Notes under the pieces: model-generated
What the model saw: the letters and a program-made list of their open reading frames with translations, nothing else
The model's database searches: none
Told to the model about the DNA's origin: nothing
Program-made: the position numbers and the translations under genes
In this document: one piece after another, positions 1-8,631 of the stretch
How the letters are laid out: each line of letters begins with the position of its first letter
Numbering within the stretch: the stretch's first letter is position 1
Assembly: GCA_949388605.1 (NCBI GenBank)
Contig: CASKJV010000016.1
Span: 1-39,045, forward strand
Origin: an uncultured Clostridia bacterium
GTDB lineage: Bacteria > Bacillota > Clostridia > TANB77 > CAG-508
Reading direction: 5' to 3'
Length of the DNA stretch: 39,045 nucleotides

Positions 1-1
1 T

Positions 2-976
2 GCAGGAACAGGTTATAATGATTTAGGTGAATTAACAAATCAGCCACCTGCAAAAGTAGTAGTTCCAGATGAAGCAAGTAACTGGTATCATTCAATACAC
101 AATGGATATCCATGGATTGATTCAGTAGTAGGAACACCAGTTATTTTAGCTACAATGGCAGAAGACGAATTAGCCCAAATAGAAAAAAGAAAAGAGAATA
201 ATAGGTGGAAAAAAATAGTAAAACCAAAAGAAGTACCTTATTGGTATGGAACAGTAGGCAAAGTGCAAACATTATCAGAAGAACAAATAACAGGAGAAAA
301 AATTAATAAAATAAAGAAAATAGAAAGAATTGTTTTTAGAGAGAAACAGCAGGTATTAAATAATGATGAAGCTGAAACACTAAATGATATAAAATTTATA
401 TATGAAATAGATAATGTAGAAGTAAAACTTGGAAGTAATGAAGATTGGTATTTAATTTATGGTAAAAGTGATTCTGAAATAAAAATAAAAGATTTAGCAA
501 TAGTGGGAGGTATTAATTCACAAAAAAATGAAGTTTTGCCAAACAGAGATATAAAACATGCTATTGCAGAAGCAACTACGGAAATATATAAATTGTTATT
601 AGAAGCTAGTCAAAATAATCAAAAGATTTATTGTAATGCAACAGAAGACACATCATTAATAAATATAAAGAAAATGTTACAAAAAGGTTTAATTAGTGTA
701 AAAGATGAAGATGGAAGACAGTTAGAGTATAGTAAAGAAGGATTAGTTTATGAAAAAACAAATGAAGTAATGGAAGGAGAAAAGTGGGATAATGGTAGTG
801 AAATAAAAATGTTTGATTTAGAAATTATTCCTCATAAAAAAGAAATAAAAGAAGCCCTAAACCAATCTAGAAAATGGTTTGAAAAAGTGAAACAAGTGAA
901 AGCAAAAGAAAAAGAAAAGGGATTGGATGAGCTTAGAAATAAAATGCGAAAGGAATGGAATGGGGATGAAAAATAA
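2..976 (+). CDS. C-terminal part of an unrecognised protein (5' end outside window)
   Basis: The reading frame is open from base 2, so the gene enters from the left; 324 residues are visible and the first Met (base 155) is internal. The early visible part has a Trp/Tyr/His-rich stretch (NWYHSIHNGYPW) followed by SVVGTPVILAT. After this comes a charged alpha/beta region and a Lys/Glu-rich C-terminal helix that probably forms a coiled coil. Around residues 150-260 a beta-helix-beta pattern (DLAIVGG, then KIYCNATEDTS, then KKMLQKGLI) loosely recalls an acetyltransferase fold, but I see no acetyl-CoA loop and do not assign that function. No membrane segment is visible. A hairpin terminator follows. 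The function is not recognised. Confidence 0.7.
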   Translation, partial: AGTGYNDLGELTNQPPAKVVVPDEASNWYHSIHNGYPWIDSVVGTPVILATMAEDELAQIEKRKENNRWKKIVKPKEVPYWYGTVGKVQTLSEEQITGEKINKIKKIERIVFREKQQVLNNDEAETLNDIKFIYEIDNVEVKLGSNEDWYLIYGKSDSEIKIKDLAIVGGINSQKNEVLPNRDIKHAIAEATTEIYKLLLEASQNNQKIYCNATEDTSLINIKKMLQKGLISVKDEDGRQLEYSKEGLVYEKTNEVMEGEKWDNGSEIKMFDLEIIPHKKEIKEALNQSRKWFEKVKQVKAKEKEKGLDELRNKMRKEWNGDEK

Positions 977-1020
977 AATGATGAATAACAAATATATATA
1001 AGTTTGATGCTGAACAAAGA

Positions 1021-1066
1021 AAGCATAAAGAGAGGGTAATTAATTTGCCTTCTCTTTATGTTTCTT
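1021..1066 (+). terminator. Hairpin terminator after the first gene
   Basis: CATAAAGAGAGGG pairs with CCTTCTCTTTATG across an 11-base loop, with one imperfect position, followed by a short T-rich tail. It separates the partial gene from the leuS promoter. Confidence 0.6.
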
Positions 1067-1086
1067 ATAAAAAAACTCTATAAATC

Positions 1087-1115
1087 TTGAAAAAAGTGAA
1101 TTATTGATATATAAT
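1087..1115 (+). promoter_or_regulatory. Promoter of leuS
   Basis: TTGAAA (1087-1092), 17-base spacer, TATAAT (1110-1115), about 35 bases before the leuS start. The leader is too short for a T-box, so leuS is not T-box controlled here. Confidence 0.75.
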
Positions 1116-1152
1116 ATTTTGCATTGAAACTAAAATAAAGGGAGAGAAAGCT

Positions 1153-3627
1153 ATGGGATATAATTTTAAAGAAATAGAACAAAAATGGCAATCAAAATGG
1201 TACAAAGAAGGTACATTTAATGCAAAACAAGACTTTTCAAACAAGAAAAAATGGTATGGTTTAATAGAATTTCCATATCCTTCAGGCCAAGGATTACATG
1301 TTGGTCATCCAAGAAGTTATACTGCATTAGATATTATTGCAAGAAAGAAAAGAATGGAAGGATATAATGTTTTATATCCAATTGGTTTTGATGCTTTCGG
1401 ACTCCCTGCTGAAAATTATGCTATAAAAAATCATGTTCATCCTAAAATAACAACAGAAAATAATATTAATCATTTTAGAGAACAATTAAAGTCTTTAGGT
1501 TTTTCTTTTGATTGGTCAAGAGAAGTAAATACAACAGATCCAGATTATTATAAATGGACACAATGGATATTTATTCAATTATATAAAAAAGGACTTGCTT
1601 ATAAGGCTACAATGCCAATTAATTTTTGTACAGGATGTAAAGTAGGTTTAGCTAACGAGGAAGTTGTAAATGGTGTTTGTGAAAGATGTGGAAGTCCAGT
1701 AGTACAAAAAGAAAAATCGCAATGGATGTTAAAAATTACTGAATATGCACAAAGATTAATTGATGATTTAGATGATATAGATTTCTTAGATAAAATAAAA
1801 GCTCAACAAATAAATTGGATAGGAAGAAGTGAAGGAGCAGAAGTTAACTTTAAAATAGAAGGAACAGATGAAACTTTACTAATTTATACAACAAGACCAG
1901 ATACAATTTTCGGAGCAACTTATATGGTTGTTGCACCAGAACATGAATTAATTAAAAAGTATTCAGACAGAATTATAAATTTAGAAGAAGTAAATGAATA
2001 TAAAGCAAAATCAGCATTAAAATCAGATTTTGAAAGAGCAGAACTTAATAAAGAAAAAACAGGTGTCGAAATAAAAGGAATTAAAGCTATAAATCCATTA
2101 ACAAAAGAAGCTATTCCTATTTGGATTTCAGATTATGTTTTAATTACTTATGGAACAGGGGCTATTATGGCTGTTCCTGCACATGATGATAGAGATTTTG
2201 AGTTCGCTAAAAAATTTAATTTACCAATAAAACCAGTTATCAGACCTAAAGGGGAAAATCAAAATGATGAAGTACAAAATAATGATTATTTAATTGTTGA
2301 TGAAGAATCAGCACCATATATGACTGAACCTTTTACTGATGTTAATAATGGTATAGCAGTAAATTCAGAATTTTTAGATGGATTAACATCAAAAGAGGCT
2401 ATTGAAAAAGCAATTAATTATATAGAAGAAAATAAATTAGGTGAAAGAAAAGTAAATTATAAATTACGTGATTGGGTATTTTCTCGTCAAAGATATTGGG
2501 GAGAACCAATACCAATGGTATATTGTGAAGATTGTGGATGGAATCCTATTTCAGAATCAGAATTACCACTTGTATTACCAGATATAGAAGATTACGAACC
2601 TGGAGAAAATGGCGAATCACCTTTAGCAAAACAAACAGAATGGATAAAAACAAAATGTCCTTGTTGTGGAAAGGATGCTAGACGTGAAACAGATACAATG
2701 CCACAATGGGCGGGATCATCATGGTATTTCTTAAGATATATGGATCCACATAATAATGAAGCATTAGCTTCAAAAGAGGCTCTAGAATATTGGTCTCCAA
2801 TAGATTGGTATAATGGTGGAATGGAACATACAACACTTCATTTATTATATTCAAGATTCTGGCATAAATTTTTATATGACGTAGGAGTAGTTCCTACTAA
2901 AGAACCATATCAAAAAAGAACATCTCATGGTATGATTTTAGGTGGAAATGGAGAAAAAATGTCTAAATCTAAAGGAAATGTTATTAATCCTGATGATATA
3001 GTTGCTGAATTTGGAGCAGATACTTTTAGAGTTTATGAAATGTTTATGGGACCTTTTGATCAAACAGCTCCATGGTCTATGGAATCTATTCGTGGATGTG
3101 GAAAATTTTTAGATAGAGTATGGAATATGAAAGATATTTTAGTTGATGGTGATGAATATTCTCCTGAGCATGAAAAAATGATGCATAAAGCTATTAAAAA
3201 AGTAACTTCTGATATAGAAGAAATGAAATTTAATACTTCTGTTGCAGAATTCATGAAAATGACAAATGAGTTTTATAAAGATAAGAAAATTAATAGAGCA
3301 GAATATAAAACATTCTTACAATTACTAAATCCTTTTGCACCACATATGACAGAAGAACTATTTAGTATGTTAGATGAGGACAAAACTATTAATGAAACAC
3401 CTTGGCCAACATATGATGCATCAAAAACTATAGATGATGAAATAGAAATTCCTGTTCAAGTAAACGGAAAAGTAAAAGCAGTAATTGTTGCATCTAAGGA
3501 TGCTTCTCAAGAAGAAGTAAAAGCAATAGTAGAGAGTAATGGAACTGTTAAAAATGCTATTGGTGGAAAAAATGTTGTTAAAGAAATTTATGTAAAAGGT
3601 AAAATTTATAATATTGTAGTTAAATAA
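1153..3627 (+). CDS. leuS: Leucyl-tRNA synthetase
   Basis: Cytoplasmic class Ia enzyme that charges tRNA-Leu with leucine. At 824 residues it has the usual bacterial length. The HIGH signature is HVGH (residues 49-52) and the second signature is KMSKS (602-606). A zinc-knuckle-like pair, CTGC and CERC, lies near 156-180. The CP1 editing domain carries [12 protein letters not shown] and [15 protein letters not shown], the site that removes mischarged amino acids. A second Cys cluster (CEDC, CPCC) precedes the catalytic core's second half. The C-terminal anticodon-binding and tail domains are complete. The start is supported by GGGAGA upstream and by the normal N-terminus. It is monocistronic, with its own promoter and terminator. 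Confidence 0.98.
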   Translation: MGYNFKEIEQKWQSKWYKEGTFNAKQDFSNKKKWYGLIEFPYPSGQGLHVGHPRSYTALDIIARKKRMEGYNVLYPIGFDAFGLPAENYAIKNHVHPKITTENNINHFREQLKSLGFSFDWSREVNTTDPDYYKWTQWIFIQLYKKGLAYKATMPINFCTGCKVGLANEEVVNGVCERCGSPVVQKEKSQWMLKITEYAQRLIDDLDDIDFLDKIKAQQINWIGRSEGAEVNFKIEGTDETLLIYTTRPDTIFGATYMVVAPEHELIKKYSDRIINLEEVNEYKAKSALKSDFERAELNKEKTGVEIKGIKAINPLTKEAIPIWISDYVLITYGTGAIMAVPAHDDRDFEFAKKFNLPIKPVIRPKGENQNDEVQNNDYLIVDEESAPYMTEPFTDVNNGIAVNSEFLDGLTSKEAIEKAINYIEENKLGERKVNYKLRDWVFSRQRYWGEPIPMVYCEDCGWNPISESELPLVLPDIEDYEPGENGESPLAKQTEWIKTKCPCCGKDARRETDTMPQWAGSSWYFLRYMDPHNNEALASKEALEYWSPIDWYNGGMEHTTLHLLYSRFWHKFLYDVGVVPTKEPYQKRTSHGMILGGNGEKMSKSKGNVINPDDIVAEFGADTFRVYEMFMGPFDQTAPWSMESIRGCGKFLDRVWNMKDILVDGDEYSPEHEKMMHKAIKKVTSDIEEMKFNTSVAEFMKMTNEFYKDKKINRAEYKTFLQLLNPFAPHMTEELFSMLDEDKTINETPWPTYDASKTIDDEIEIPVQVNGKVKAVIVASKDASQEEVKAIVESNGTVKNAIGGKNVVKEIYVKGKIYNIVVK

Positions 3628-3631
3628 TTAT

Positions 3632-3668
3632 AAAAAATCTATTCCTGTGTAAGGAATAGATTTTTTTA
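3632..3668 (+). terminator. leuS terminator
   Basis: AAAAAATCTATTCC pairs with GGAATAGATTTTTTT around a short loop, just after the leuS stop codon. Confidence 0.85.
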
Positions 3669-3840
3669 TATTATAGGAAATTACTTTGTAATTCCTATAA
3701 TATAAAGACTTTGGCCAATTTCGCACATTTCTTACCATTAGGAATGGTAATGACGTAGAGATAAATTATGTGCATCGAACAAAGACGAGCCACTTAAACT
3801 TATTTAAAATGTTTGAGAATGTTAAAAGTGGCCCTTTTAT
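3668..3840 (+). repeat. Structured repeat, copy A (left border of cassette 1)
   Basis: About 170 bp related to copy B at 5321-5470; the two lie either side of the first radical SAM cassette. It starts with a palindrome, ATATTATAGGAA...TTCCTATAATAT (3668-3703). A segment closed by GCACAT...ATGTGC follows, with an inner TTACCATT/AATGGTAA stem. It ends in a GCCACTT...AAGTGGC hairpin and a T-rich tail. The strings TAATGACGTA, CAAAGACGAGCCA and TGTTTGAGAATGTTAAAA are shared by both copies. No reading frame is apparent. It could be a non-autonomous mobile repeat or a structured RNA. Confidence 0.75.
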
Positions 3841-3947
3841 TCTTTAATAGGAAAGTTTTCTGAACTTCATATTAAAGAAAGCTTTATTTAACAATTGTAC
3901 CTCAAAATTTTTATTCTTTTCTTTTTTTTAAAAAAGATTACATAATA

Positions 3948-3976
3948 TTGATGATTTTTCGATATTATGATACAAT
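3948..3976 (+). promoter_or_regulatory. Promoter of the radical SAM / CGG-peptide cassette
   Basis: TTGATG (3948-3953), 17-base spacer, TACAAT (3971-3976), about 115 bases before the radical SAM start. Confidence 0.6.
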
Positions 3977-4091
3977 GTAAAACAGTTAAAATTATTTTTA
4001 TATCTATTAGAAATTAATATAGGATATAATAACAGTTTTACCACATATGTAACAATTTAATTATTTATTCAATTAATAAAGGGGTGACAAA

Positions 4092-4976
4092 ATGATTAAA
4101 GACTTTACAATAGGAAGAAGTGATTTTTCTGTTACAGTGTATGTACCATGGAACTGTACAAACAATTGCAAGTTTTGTTCTTCAAAGAAAGATTATAATC
4201 TAATTAGAAGTGATTTTGAAAAGCTAAAAGAAAGCTTGCGGTTAATACGGAAGTCCATTTTACCAATTGTTGTTTTTACTGGTGGTGAACCAAGTGCAGA
4301 TGTTGAAAAATTACGAGAATTATTATCAATAGTAGATAATAAGATAGTTTATATTAATACAAGTTTACCCAAAAGAAATTGCAAAGAGTTTATTGAACTT
4401 GTAAATTCTACTGATTGTGTGAAAAGTATTAGTATTTCTCGCCATCGACATTCATATGTTGAGGATTCAACAATTTTACATCAAATTGCAGAAGATAAAG
4501 TAATTGCAACAATAAAAAAGCCTGTTAGAATTAATGTAGTTTCACAGGGAGAAGATACTTTTTCTGTTGACAGTTTAAAAGTATATGTTGATAGATGGAG
4601 TAAAATTGCAAAACTTAAAGGTGGATCACAATCCCTATTATTAAATTTAAGAGGTAACTATGTTGCACAGAACAAAGCAGAATTACATGAGATGACTAAC
4701 TGTAAAGTTGTTAATGATTTAGCTATTGCTTACTATTATAAATCTCATAGTTTTTGCAATGTTTGTGATACTTGTACCTTTATAAAATTTGATGAAAACG
4801 GAGAAGATGAGTTAATTATTAATTATCATCGAGGACTGATGACTACAGCTATACCATTTGGAAATATTGTAGAAATTAATGACCTGATTATATTACAAAA
4901 TGGAGATATATGTTACGACTGGGATGGCAAAAAAGAGAATATATCTATATTTTTGAATATGATACACCAATATTAA
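4092..4976 (+). CDS. Radical SAM enzyme, probable peptide maturase
   Basis: 294 residues. The radical SAM iron-sulfur motif is CTNNCKFC (Cys22, Cys26, Cys29), followed by the SAM-binding glycine motif FTGGEP (62-67). A second Cys set lies in the C-terminal third: one in MTNC, three in CNVCDTC, and one in GDICYDWD. This suggests an auxiliary iron-sulfur cluster of twitch/SPASM type, although it does not match the standard SPASM spacing. No RiPP recognition domain is obvious. The start follows GGGGTG. The gene lies 22 bases before a small Cys-Gly-Gly repeat protein and shares its promoter, so that peptide is the likely substrate. The exact reaction, such as thioether or C-C crosslinking, cannot be told from the sequence. 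Confidence 0.85.
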   Translation: MIKDFTIGRSDFSVTVYVPWNCTNNCKFCSSKKDYNLIRSDFEKLKESLRLIRKSILPIVVFTGGEPSADVEKLRELLSIVDNKIVYINTSLPKRNCKEFIELVNSTDCVKSISISRHRHSYVEDSTILHQIAEDKVIATIKKPVRINVVSQGEDTFSVDSLKVYVDRWSKIAKLKGGSQSLLLNLRGNYVAQNKAELHEMTNCKVVNDLAIAYYYKSHSFCNVCDTCTFIKFDENGEDELIINYHRGLMTTAIPFGNIVEINDLIILQNGDICYDWDGKKENISIFLNMIHQY

Positions 4977-4998
4977 AACAATAAAGGAGGAAAACATT

Positions 4999-5244
4999 AT
5001 GTCATGTGGTGGAAGTAGTAGTTTTGGAGGTTGTGGTGGTTCTTCTGAAATTAGGATACCAATAGAATCAGGAGGCTGTGGTGGAGCAAGAAAATATTTG
5101 TACGCTAATAAACGCAGTAGCGGATGTGGAGGAGATAGTCACACTACATTCTCAGTAGATTCAGGAGGTTGTGGTGGAAGAATTCCTGCGTCTAATGAAG
5201 ACATTAGACGGGCTTTTGAGTATAATAGAAAACGTGGATGGTAG
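4999..5244 (+). CDS. Cys-Gly-Gly repeat peptide, candidate RiPP precursor
   Basis: 81 residues behind a strong ribosome binding site (AAAGGAGG). Five Cys (3, 12, 27, 43, 58) are each followed by Gly-Gly, and four are also preceded by Gly. The repeated unit is roughly (S)GGCGG, and the last four cysteines are spaced 15-16 residues apart. Ser-rich and charged linkers separate the units. The C-terminal 16 residues, ending in a Trp, are highly charged and probably helical, so they could be a recognition tail. There is no signal peptide. Because it directly follows a radical SAM gene, it is probably the substrate; this is inference. Alternatively it could be a metal-binding protein. Confidence 0.8.
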   Translation: MSCGGSSSFGGCGGSSEIRIPIESGGCGGARKYLYANKRSSGCGGDSHTTFSVDSGGCGGRIPASNEDIRRAFEYNRKRGW

Positions 5245-5272
5245 AAATTGTTAAAATGAAAACTGAATATTG

Positions 5273-5305
5273 GGAAAAGAGCACTAAAATTAGTGCTCTT
5301 TTCCA
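5273..5305 (+). terminator. Terminator of cassette 1
   Basis: A near-perfect 15-bp stem, GGAAAAGAGCACTAA against TTAGTGCTCTTTTCC, right after the peptide gene and before repeat copy B. Confidence 0.8.
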
Positions 5306-5320
5306 TTAATTAAGTTTTTT

Positions 5321-5470
5321 TATATTATAGGAAATTGCTCTGCAATTCCTATGATATAAAGTCTTTGACACATTTCTTAGTTCTAGGAATTGTAATGACG
5401 TAAAGATAAGTTATGTGCATTAACAAAGACGAGCCATTTAAAATGTTTGAGAATGTTAAAAAGGCTCTTA
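5321..5470 (+). repeat. Structured repeat, copy B (right border of cassette 1)
   Basis: About 150 bp aligned over its length with copy A (3668-3840), lacking about 10 bases in each of two places. The initial palindrome keeps its pairing through a compensating change: AATTAC/GTAATT in A is AATTGC/GCAATT here. GTCTTTG (5361) can pair with CAAAGAC (5424), enclosing CACAT...ATGTG. The last hairpin is GAGCC...GGCTC where A has GCCACTT...AAGTGGC. Confidence 0.75.
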
Positions 5471-5536
5471 TGTTCGACTATAAAAATAATTAGTTGCTAA
5501 AGTTTATATACTATAATTTGCCTTACAAATTATAGT

Positions 5537-6112
5537 TTAATATTTTAAATTTGCTATTTGTTTTGCAAACATTTCGTAATTTGGTTTGTATTTTTTTAAC
5601 ATATTATAAAAACTTTTTGTATGATTTTTGAATTTTAAATGACAAAATTCATGGAAAATAATATATTCAATTACTTCTCTTGAATATCTAACTATATACG
5701 GATTTATACAAATTGATTGTAAATCTTTGTTACAAGTTGCTAAGCTTCCTGAAATTTTTTTTATTTCATAATCTTCTGGAGCAAAACCGAATTCATGTCT
5801 TGCTTTTTCCATAATATTTTCAATTTCATTTTCTGCAATTTTTGTATACATTTTTAATAATATTATATTTACTAATTCTTGATTATCTTTTTTTCTATAA
5901 GAGATAGGTAAATGAATATTTATACAATTTTTTTTTAAATTTAATTCGGGAGAGTTTATTCTTAAATAATATATATTTACAGAAAAATTCAAACCAAATA
6001 TTTTTGCAAATTTAGGTTGTAAAGTTTCATCTTTTCCAAACAAAAAGTTATCATTGTTTAATTGGATTTTTTCCTTTGTATTACTTGATTTTACTAATTT
6101 TAAAATATTCAT
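5537..6112 (-). CDS. YgjP-like (DUF45) zinc metallopeptidase-family protein
   Basis: 191 residues. The C-terminal half matches the YgjP/DUF45 family: EYIIFHEFCHLKFKNHT carries HEFCH, a HExxH zinc motif, followed by the family's NHTKSFYNMLKKYKPNYE segment with the third His. A SGSLATCNKDLQSICINPYIV stretch corresponds to the WGSCS...INWRL region of the family, but the usual Trp-Gly-Ser-Cys core is degraded. The N-terminal half is divergent. The gene is convergent with cassette 1, has a GGAGG ribosome binding site and no signal peptide. Whether it acts on any neighbouring product is unknown. Confidence 0.75.
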   Translation of the reverse strand: MNILKLVKSSNTKEKIQLNNDNFLFGKDETLQPKFAKIFGLNFSVNIYYLRINSPELNLKKNCINIHLPISYRKKDNQELVNIILLKMYTKIAENEIENIMEKARHEFGFAPEDYEIKKISGSLATCNKDLQSICINPYIVRYSREVIEYIIFHEFCHLKFKNHTKSFYNMLKKYKPNYEMFAKQIANLKY

Positions 6113-6341
6113 TTTATCATCCTCCTATAAAATAAATGTTCGCAAATGTTTGTTTGTTTTATTTTACATATACATTTATAAATTGTCAATAGTAAAACGA
6201 AAAAATGTTCGGTGATTTCAGAATGAAATTTTAAAACACTTGAAATTCTAAGAAAAATATAAAAAATAAATTTAATATTGTAAGTATAAAATTATTAAAA
6301 TATTATTTAGAAGTAAGAACATGCAGATTTTACTGCAGTTA
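6113..6341. other. Intergenic region between divergent genes
   Basis: AT-rich with no reading frame of note. AATGTTCG occurs twice, near 6136 and 6207; it does not form a GAACN4GTTC LexA-type box, so I assign no operator. The right part runs into the cassette 2 promoter. Confidence 0.5.
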
Positions 6342-6370
6342 TTGACTTTAAATACAAATGATGATAATAT
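6342..6370 (+). promoter_or_regulatory. Promoter of cassette 2
   Basis: TTGACT (6342-6347), 17-base spacer, TAATAT (6365-6370). The leader is about 120 bases and has two Shine-Dalgarno-like sites, AAGGAGGG near 6441 and AAAGGAG at about 6480. Only the second serves a visible start codon. Confidence 0.65.
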
Positions 6371-6496
6371 ATTTACATAAAATTTTTATAATAAAAATTA
6401 TTATCATACTAAGTATTATTTACTAAGTAAATTTATTACAAGGAGGGTAGTTTTTAGTAACCATAAACTTTTACATTATGAAAGGAGCGTACTATT

Positions 6497-6937
6497 ATGG
6501 CTGAAAGAAAACTTATACACGTATATGTAACTCACAATCGGAGGAAATACAGTGAAGTAACTATACCTGCTGACATTAATGAGGTGGAGTTTAAAGCTTT
6601 GCTTAGGGATTTGGGACATATTTCTTCTTTTCGCAATTCTTATCTTACAACAAAAGTGTATTTGGAAGATAAAAATAAGAAGAATTTTAAAGAGATTTGT
6701 ACAGACGAATATCGTTCTTTAGAGGAATTAGGCATTGTAGAATGTAGTTTCGTTTTTATTGAAGAGGGAGAGCACGAACCTTGTCCACGAACTGAAGTTG
6801 TTTACAGAAGAGCTGAATCTATGAGGTGTTTGTATGGTTGCCCGATGGCAAATAGTGTTGAAGAAGCAGTAAATCAGGCTGAGAAGTATTCTGAAAATGA
6901 AAGTTCTGTGACAAGTGGTAAGATTATAATTGATTAA
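6497..6937 (+). CDS. Small protein with possible ubiquitin-like fold, upstream of radical SAM-JAMM fusion
   Basis: 146 residues behind AAAGGAG. Residues 1-95 read as beta-beta-alpha-beta-beta: LIHVYVTHN, YSEVTIPAD, VEFKALLRDLG, TTKVYLEDK, then YRSLEELGIVECSFVFIEEG. The end of this stretch recalls the 'SLxExGI' turn of beta-grasp ubiquitin-like proteins. This is a fold guess from pattern only. The tail after residue 95 is different: it has CPRTEVVYRRAE and MRCLYGCPMANS (three Cys), then an acidic Ser-rich end, and it lacks a C-terminal Gly-Gly. Sixteen bases separate it from the radical SAM-JAMM gene on the same transcript. It may be a substrate of that enzyme, with the N-terminal fold as carrier and the Cys tail as the modified part, or simply a partner subunit. 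Confidence 0.75.
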   Translation: MAERKLIHVYVTHNRRKYSEVTIPADINEVEFKALLRDLGHISSFRNSYLTTKVYLEDKNKKNFKEICTDEYRSLEELGIVECSFVFIEEGEHEPCPRTEVVYRRAESMRCLYGCPMANSVEEAVNQAEKYSENESSVTSGKIIID

Positions 6938-6952
6938 CTGAAAGGAGATATT

Positions 6953-8584
6953 ATGTGTAATTACTCAAATGGTAAAAATTCACTGCATACTCTCTTTTTT
7001 GAAGTAACTAGCCGATGTAATGCACTCTGCGACCATTGTGGTAGCAGGTGCACAGCTAGCCAAAAAGATGAATTATCTTCTGAAATTTTCAAAAAAGTGC
7101 TTGATAGTGTGGCAAAAAATTTTGGGACAAGCTCTATTATGCTAAATATTACAGGTGGAGAACCACTTATAAGAAAAGATTTGTTTGAAATTACAGCATA
7201 TGCAGATAGCCTTGGCTTCAAATGGGGATTAGTAACTAATGGAATGCTAATAACAAATGATGTTATTAGCAAAATGAGAGAAACACACATGTCAACAATT
7301 ACGATTAGTCTTGATGGAATGAAAAAGACTCATGAAAAATTTAGACATGTACCAGGTTCTTTTGATAGAATTATTTCTTCTATTGAAAAGCTAAAAAAGG
7401 CTAATTTTGTTGAACATATTCAAGTTACTTTTATTGCAACTAAAAAGAATATTTCTGAATTACCAGAAGTTTATCGGCTATTAAGTATGCTTAAAATTGA
7501 TTCTCTTAGAATTAGTGGGATAGATCCTATTGGCAGAGCTAAAGATAATAAAGACTTAATGTTGAGTACAGAAGATTATTACTTTTTATTTGATTTTATA
7601 AAAAAGCATTCATCTTCTGAGCTACCAGTAGTATGGAGTTGTACTCATTATTTTGGTAATACTGAAAATACTGTAGATCCAACTGGCAAGAAGTTTGCCT
7701 GCTACACAGGAATTCATGTTGCATCAGTTCTTTCTAATGGGGATATTTTTGGATGTCCTAACATTCCAAGAAGGAAAGAATTGATACAAGGCAATGTCCT
7801 AAAAGATGATTTTTGCGAAGTTTGGAAAAATAAATTTGAATTTTATAGAAATCCAAATAGAACAAAGGCTAAGCAATGTGAAAGTTGTGAGTATTGGAAG
7901 TATTGTAAAGGAGATAGTTTTCATACTTTTGATTTTGAAACTAATACACCACAATTTTGTTACAAAAAAATTTTCAAGAAAAAAGATGATTTGAAAAAAA
8001 TGAAAGATGTATCATATAATGATATTCTTACATTATTAATGAAAAAAAATGGAGAAATGCAACATCTTACAATAGAACCAGCTAAGTTTAAAGCATCTAA
8101 AACAGTAATATTTACGCCACAAGCTACAAAGGATTTATACAGTATTTTCCATTATGGAGAATGTCATCCTAGTAATTTGTATGAAGAGCAAGCTGGATTA
8201 ATCGGAAATAATTTTAATGAAGTTTCTTTAGTGAAATATGTTGTGCCAGCAATCTTATATAATCGAGCTAGAAATATGGCCACAATGGATGATTTTTGTT
8301 TAAGGCAGATTATGGACGAAATCTCAATTATAAATGAGAATATACCTAAATCTGATTCGATTTATCAAGATTTGTTTGGAAATGTAGAATTTCTTGGATT
8401 TGCACATAGTCATCCACAAGAAACTGATTTTAGATTTAGTACTCATGATACAAAAAATCATAAAGATTTTGTAAAAAAATTTGGCGATTTTATATCCATT
8501 ATCTTAAATCCGCAAAAGGAAAAAATTGTAGGATTTTTAGGAGAAGAATGTGAGCAAGTAAAATTAATATTGTTATCTAAATAA
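6953..8584 (+). CDS. Radical SAM/SPASM enzyme fused to a JAMM (JAB/MPN) metalloprotease domain
   Basis: 543 residues in two parts. Residues 1-330 are a radical SAM/SPASM enzyme: CNALCDHC (Cys22, 26, 29), the TGGEP motif, and a Cys-rich C-terminal cluster including CESCEYWKYC and a later FCYKK. SPASM enzymes mostly modify peptides or proteins. Residues about 380-543 are a JAMM zinc-protease domain: a Glu at 411/412 in YEEQAGLIG, then HSHP (His485, His487), seven residues, Ser496 and Asp499, which matches HxHx7SxxD exactly. JAMM proteases cut after ubiquitin-like or sulfur-carrier domains or at isopeptide bonds. The start follows GAAAGGAG. With the small protein just upstream, this suggests a modify-and-cleave enzyme. 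I know of no described system with this domain order. Confidence 0.9.
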   Translation: MCNYSNGKNSLHTLFFEVTSRCNALCDHCGSRCTASQKDELSSEIFKKVLDSVAKNFGTSSIMLNITGGEPLIRKDLFEITAYADSLGFKWGLVTNGMLITNDVISKMRETHMSTITISLDGMKKTHEKFRHVPGSFDRIISSIEKLKKANFVEHIQVTFIATKKNISELPEVYRLLSMLKIDSLRISGIDPIGRAKDNKDLMLSTEDYYFLFDFIKKHSSSELPVVWSCTHYFGNTENTVDPTGKKFACYTGIHVASVLSNGDIFGCPNIPRRKELIQGNVLKDDFCEVWKNKFEFYRNPNRTKAKQCESCEYWKYCKGDSFHTFDFETNTPQFCYKKIFKKKDDLKKMKDVSYNDILTLLMKKNGEMQHLTIEPAKFKASKTVIFTPQATKDLYSIFHYGECHPSNLYEEQAGLIGNNFNEVSLVKYVVPAILYNRARNMATMDDFCLRQIMDEISIINENIPKSDSIYQDLFGNVEFLGFAHSHPQETDFRFSTHDTKNHKDFVKKFGDFISIILNPQKEKIVGFLGEECEQVKLILLSK

Positions 8585-8588
8585 CTAC

Positions 8589-8631
8589 AAAATACCGATA
8601 GCTCTAATAGAGCTTATCGGTATTCTTTTTT
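8589..8631 (+). terminator. Terminator of cassette 2
   Basis: AATACCGATA-GCTCT pairs with AGAGC-TTATCGGTATT and is followed by CTTTTTT. Confidence 0.85.

Noticed and set aside
976-1152. T-box leader before leuS
   Set aside because: The gap has no GGTGGTACCGCG core and no room for stem I; only a terminator and a promoter are present.
6113-6220. LexA/SOS boxes upstream of the YgjP-like gene
   Set aside because: AATGTTCG occurs twice, but the halves do not form GAAC-N4-GTTC in either orientation.
6961-7290. Minus-strand open frame of 109 codons
   Set aside because: It lies opposite the radical SAM motif region of the fusion protein, with no ribosome binding site or recognisable product.
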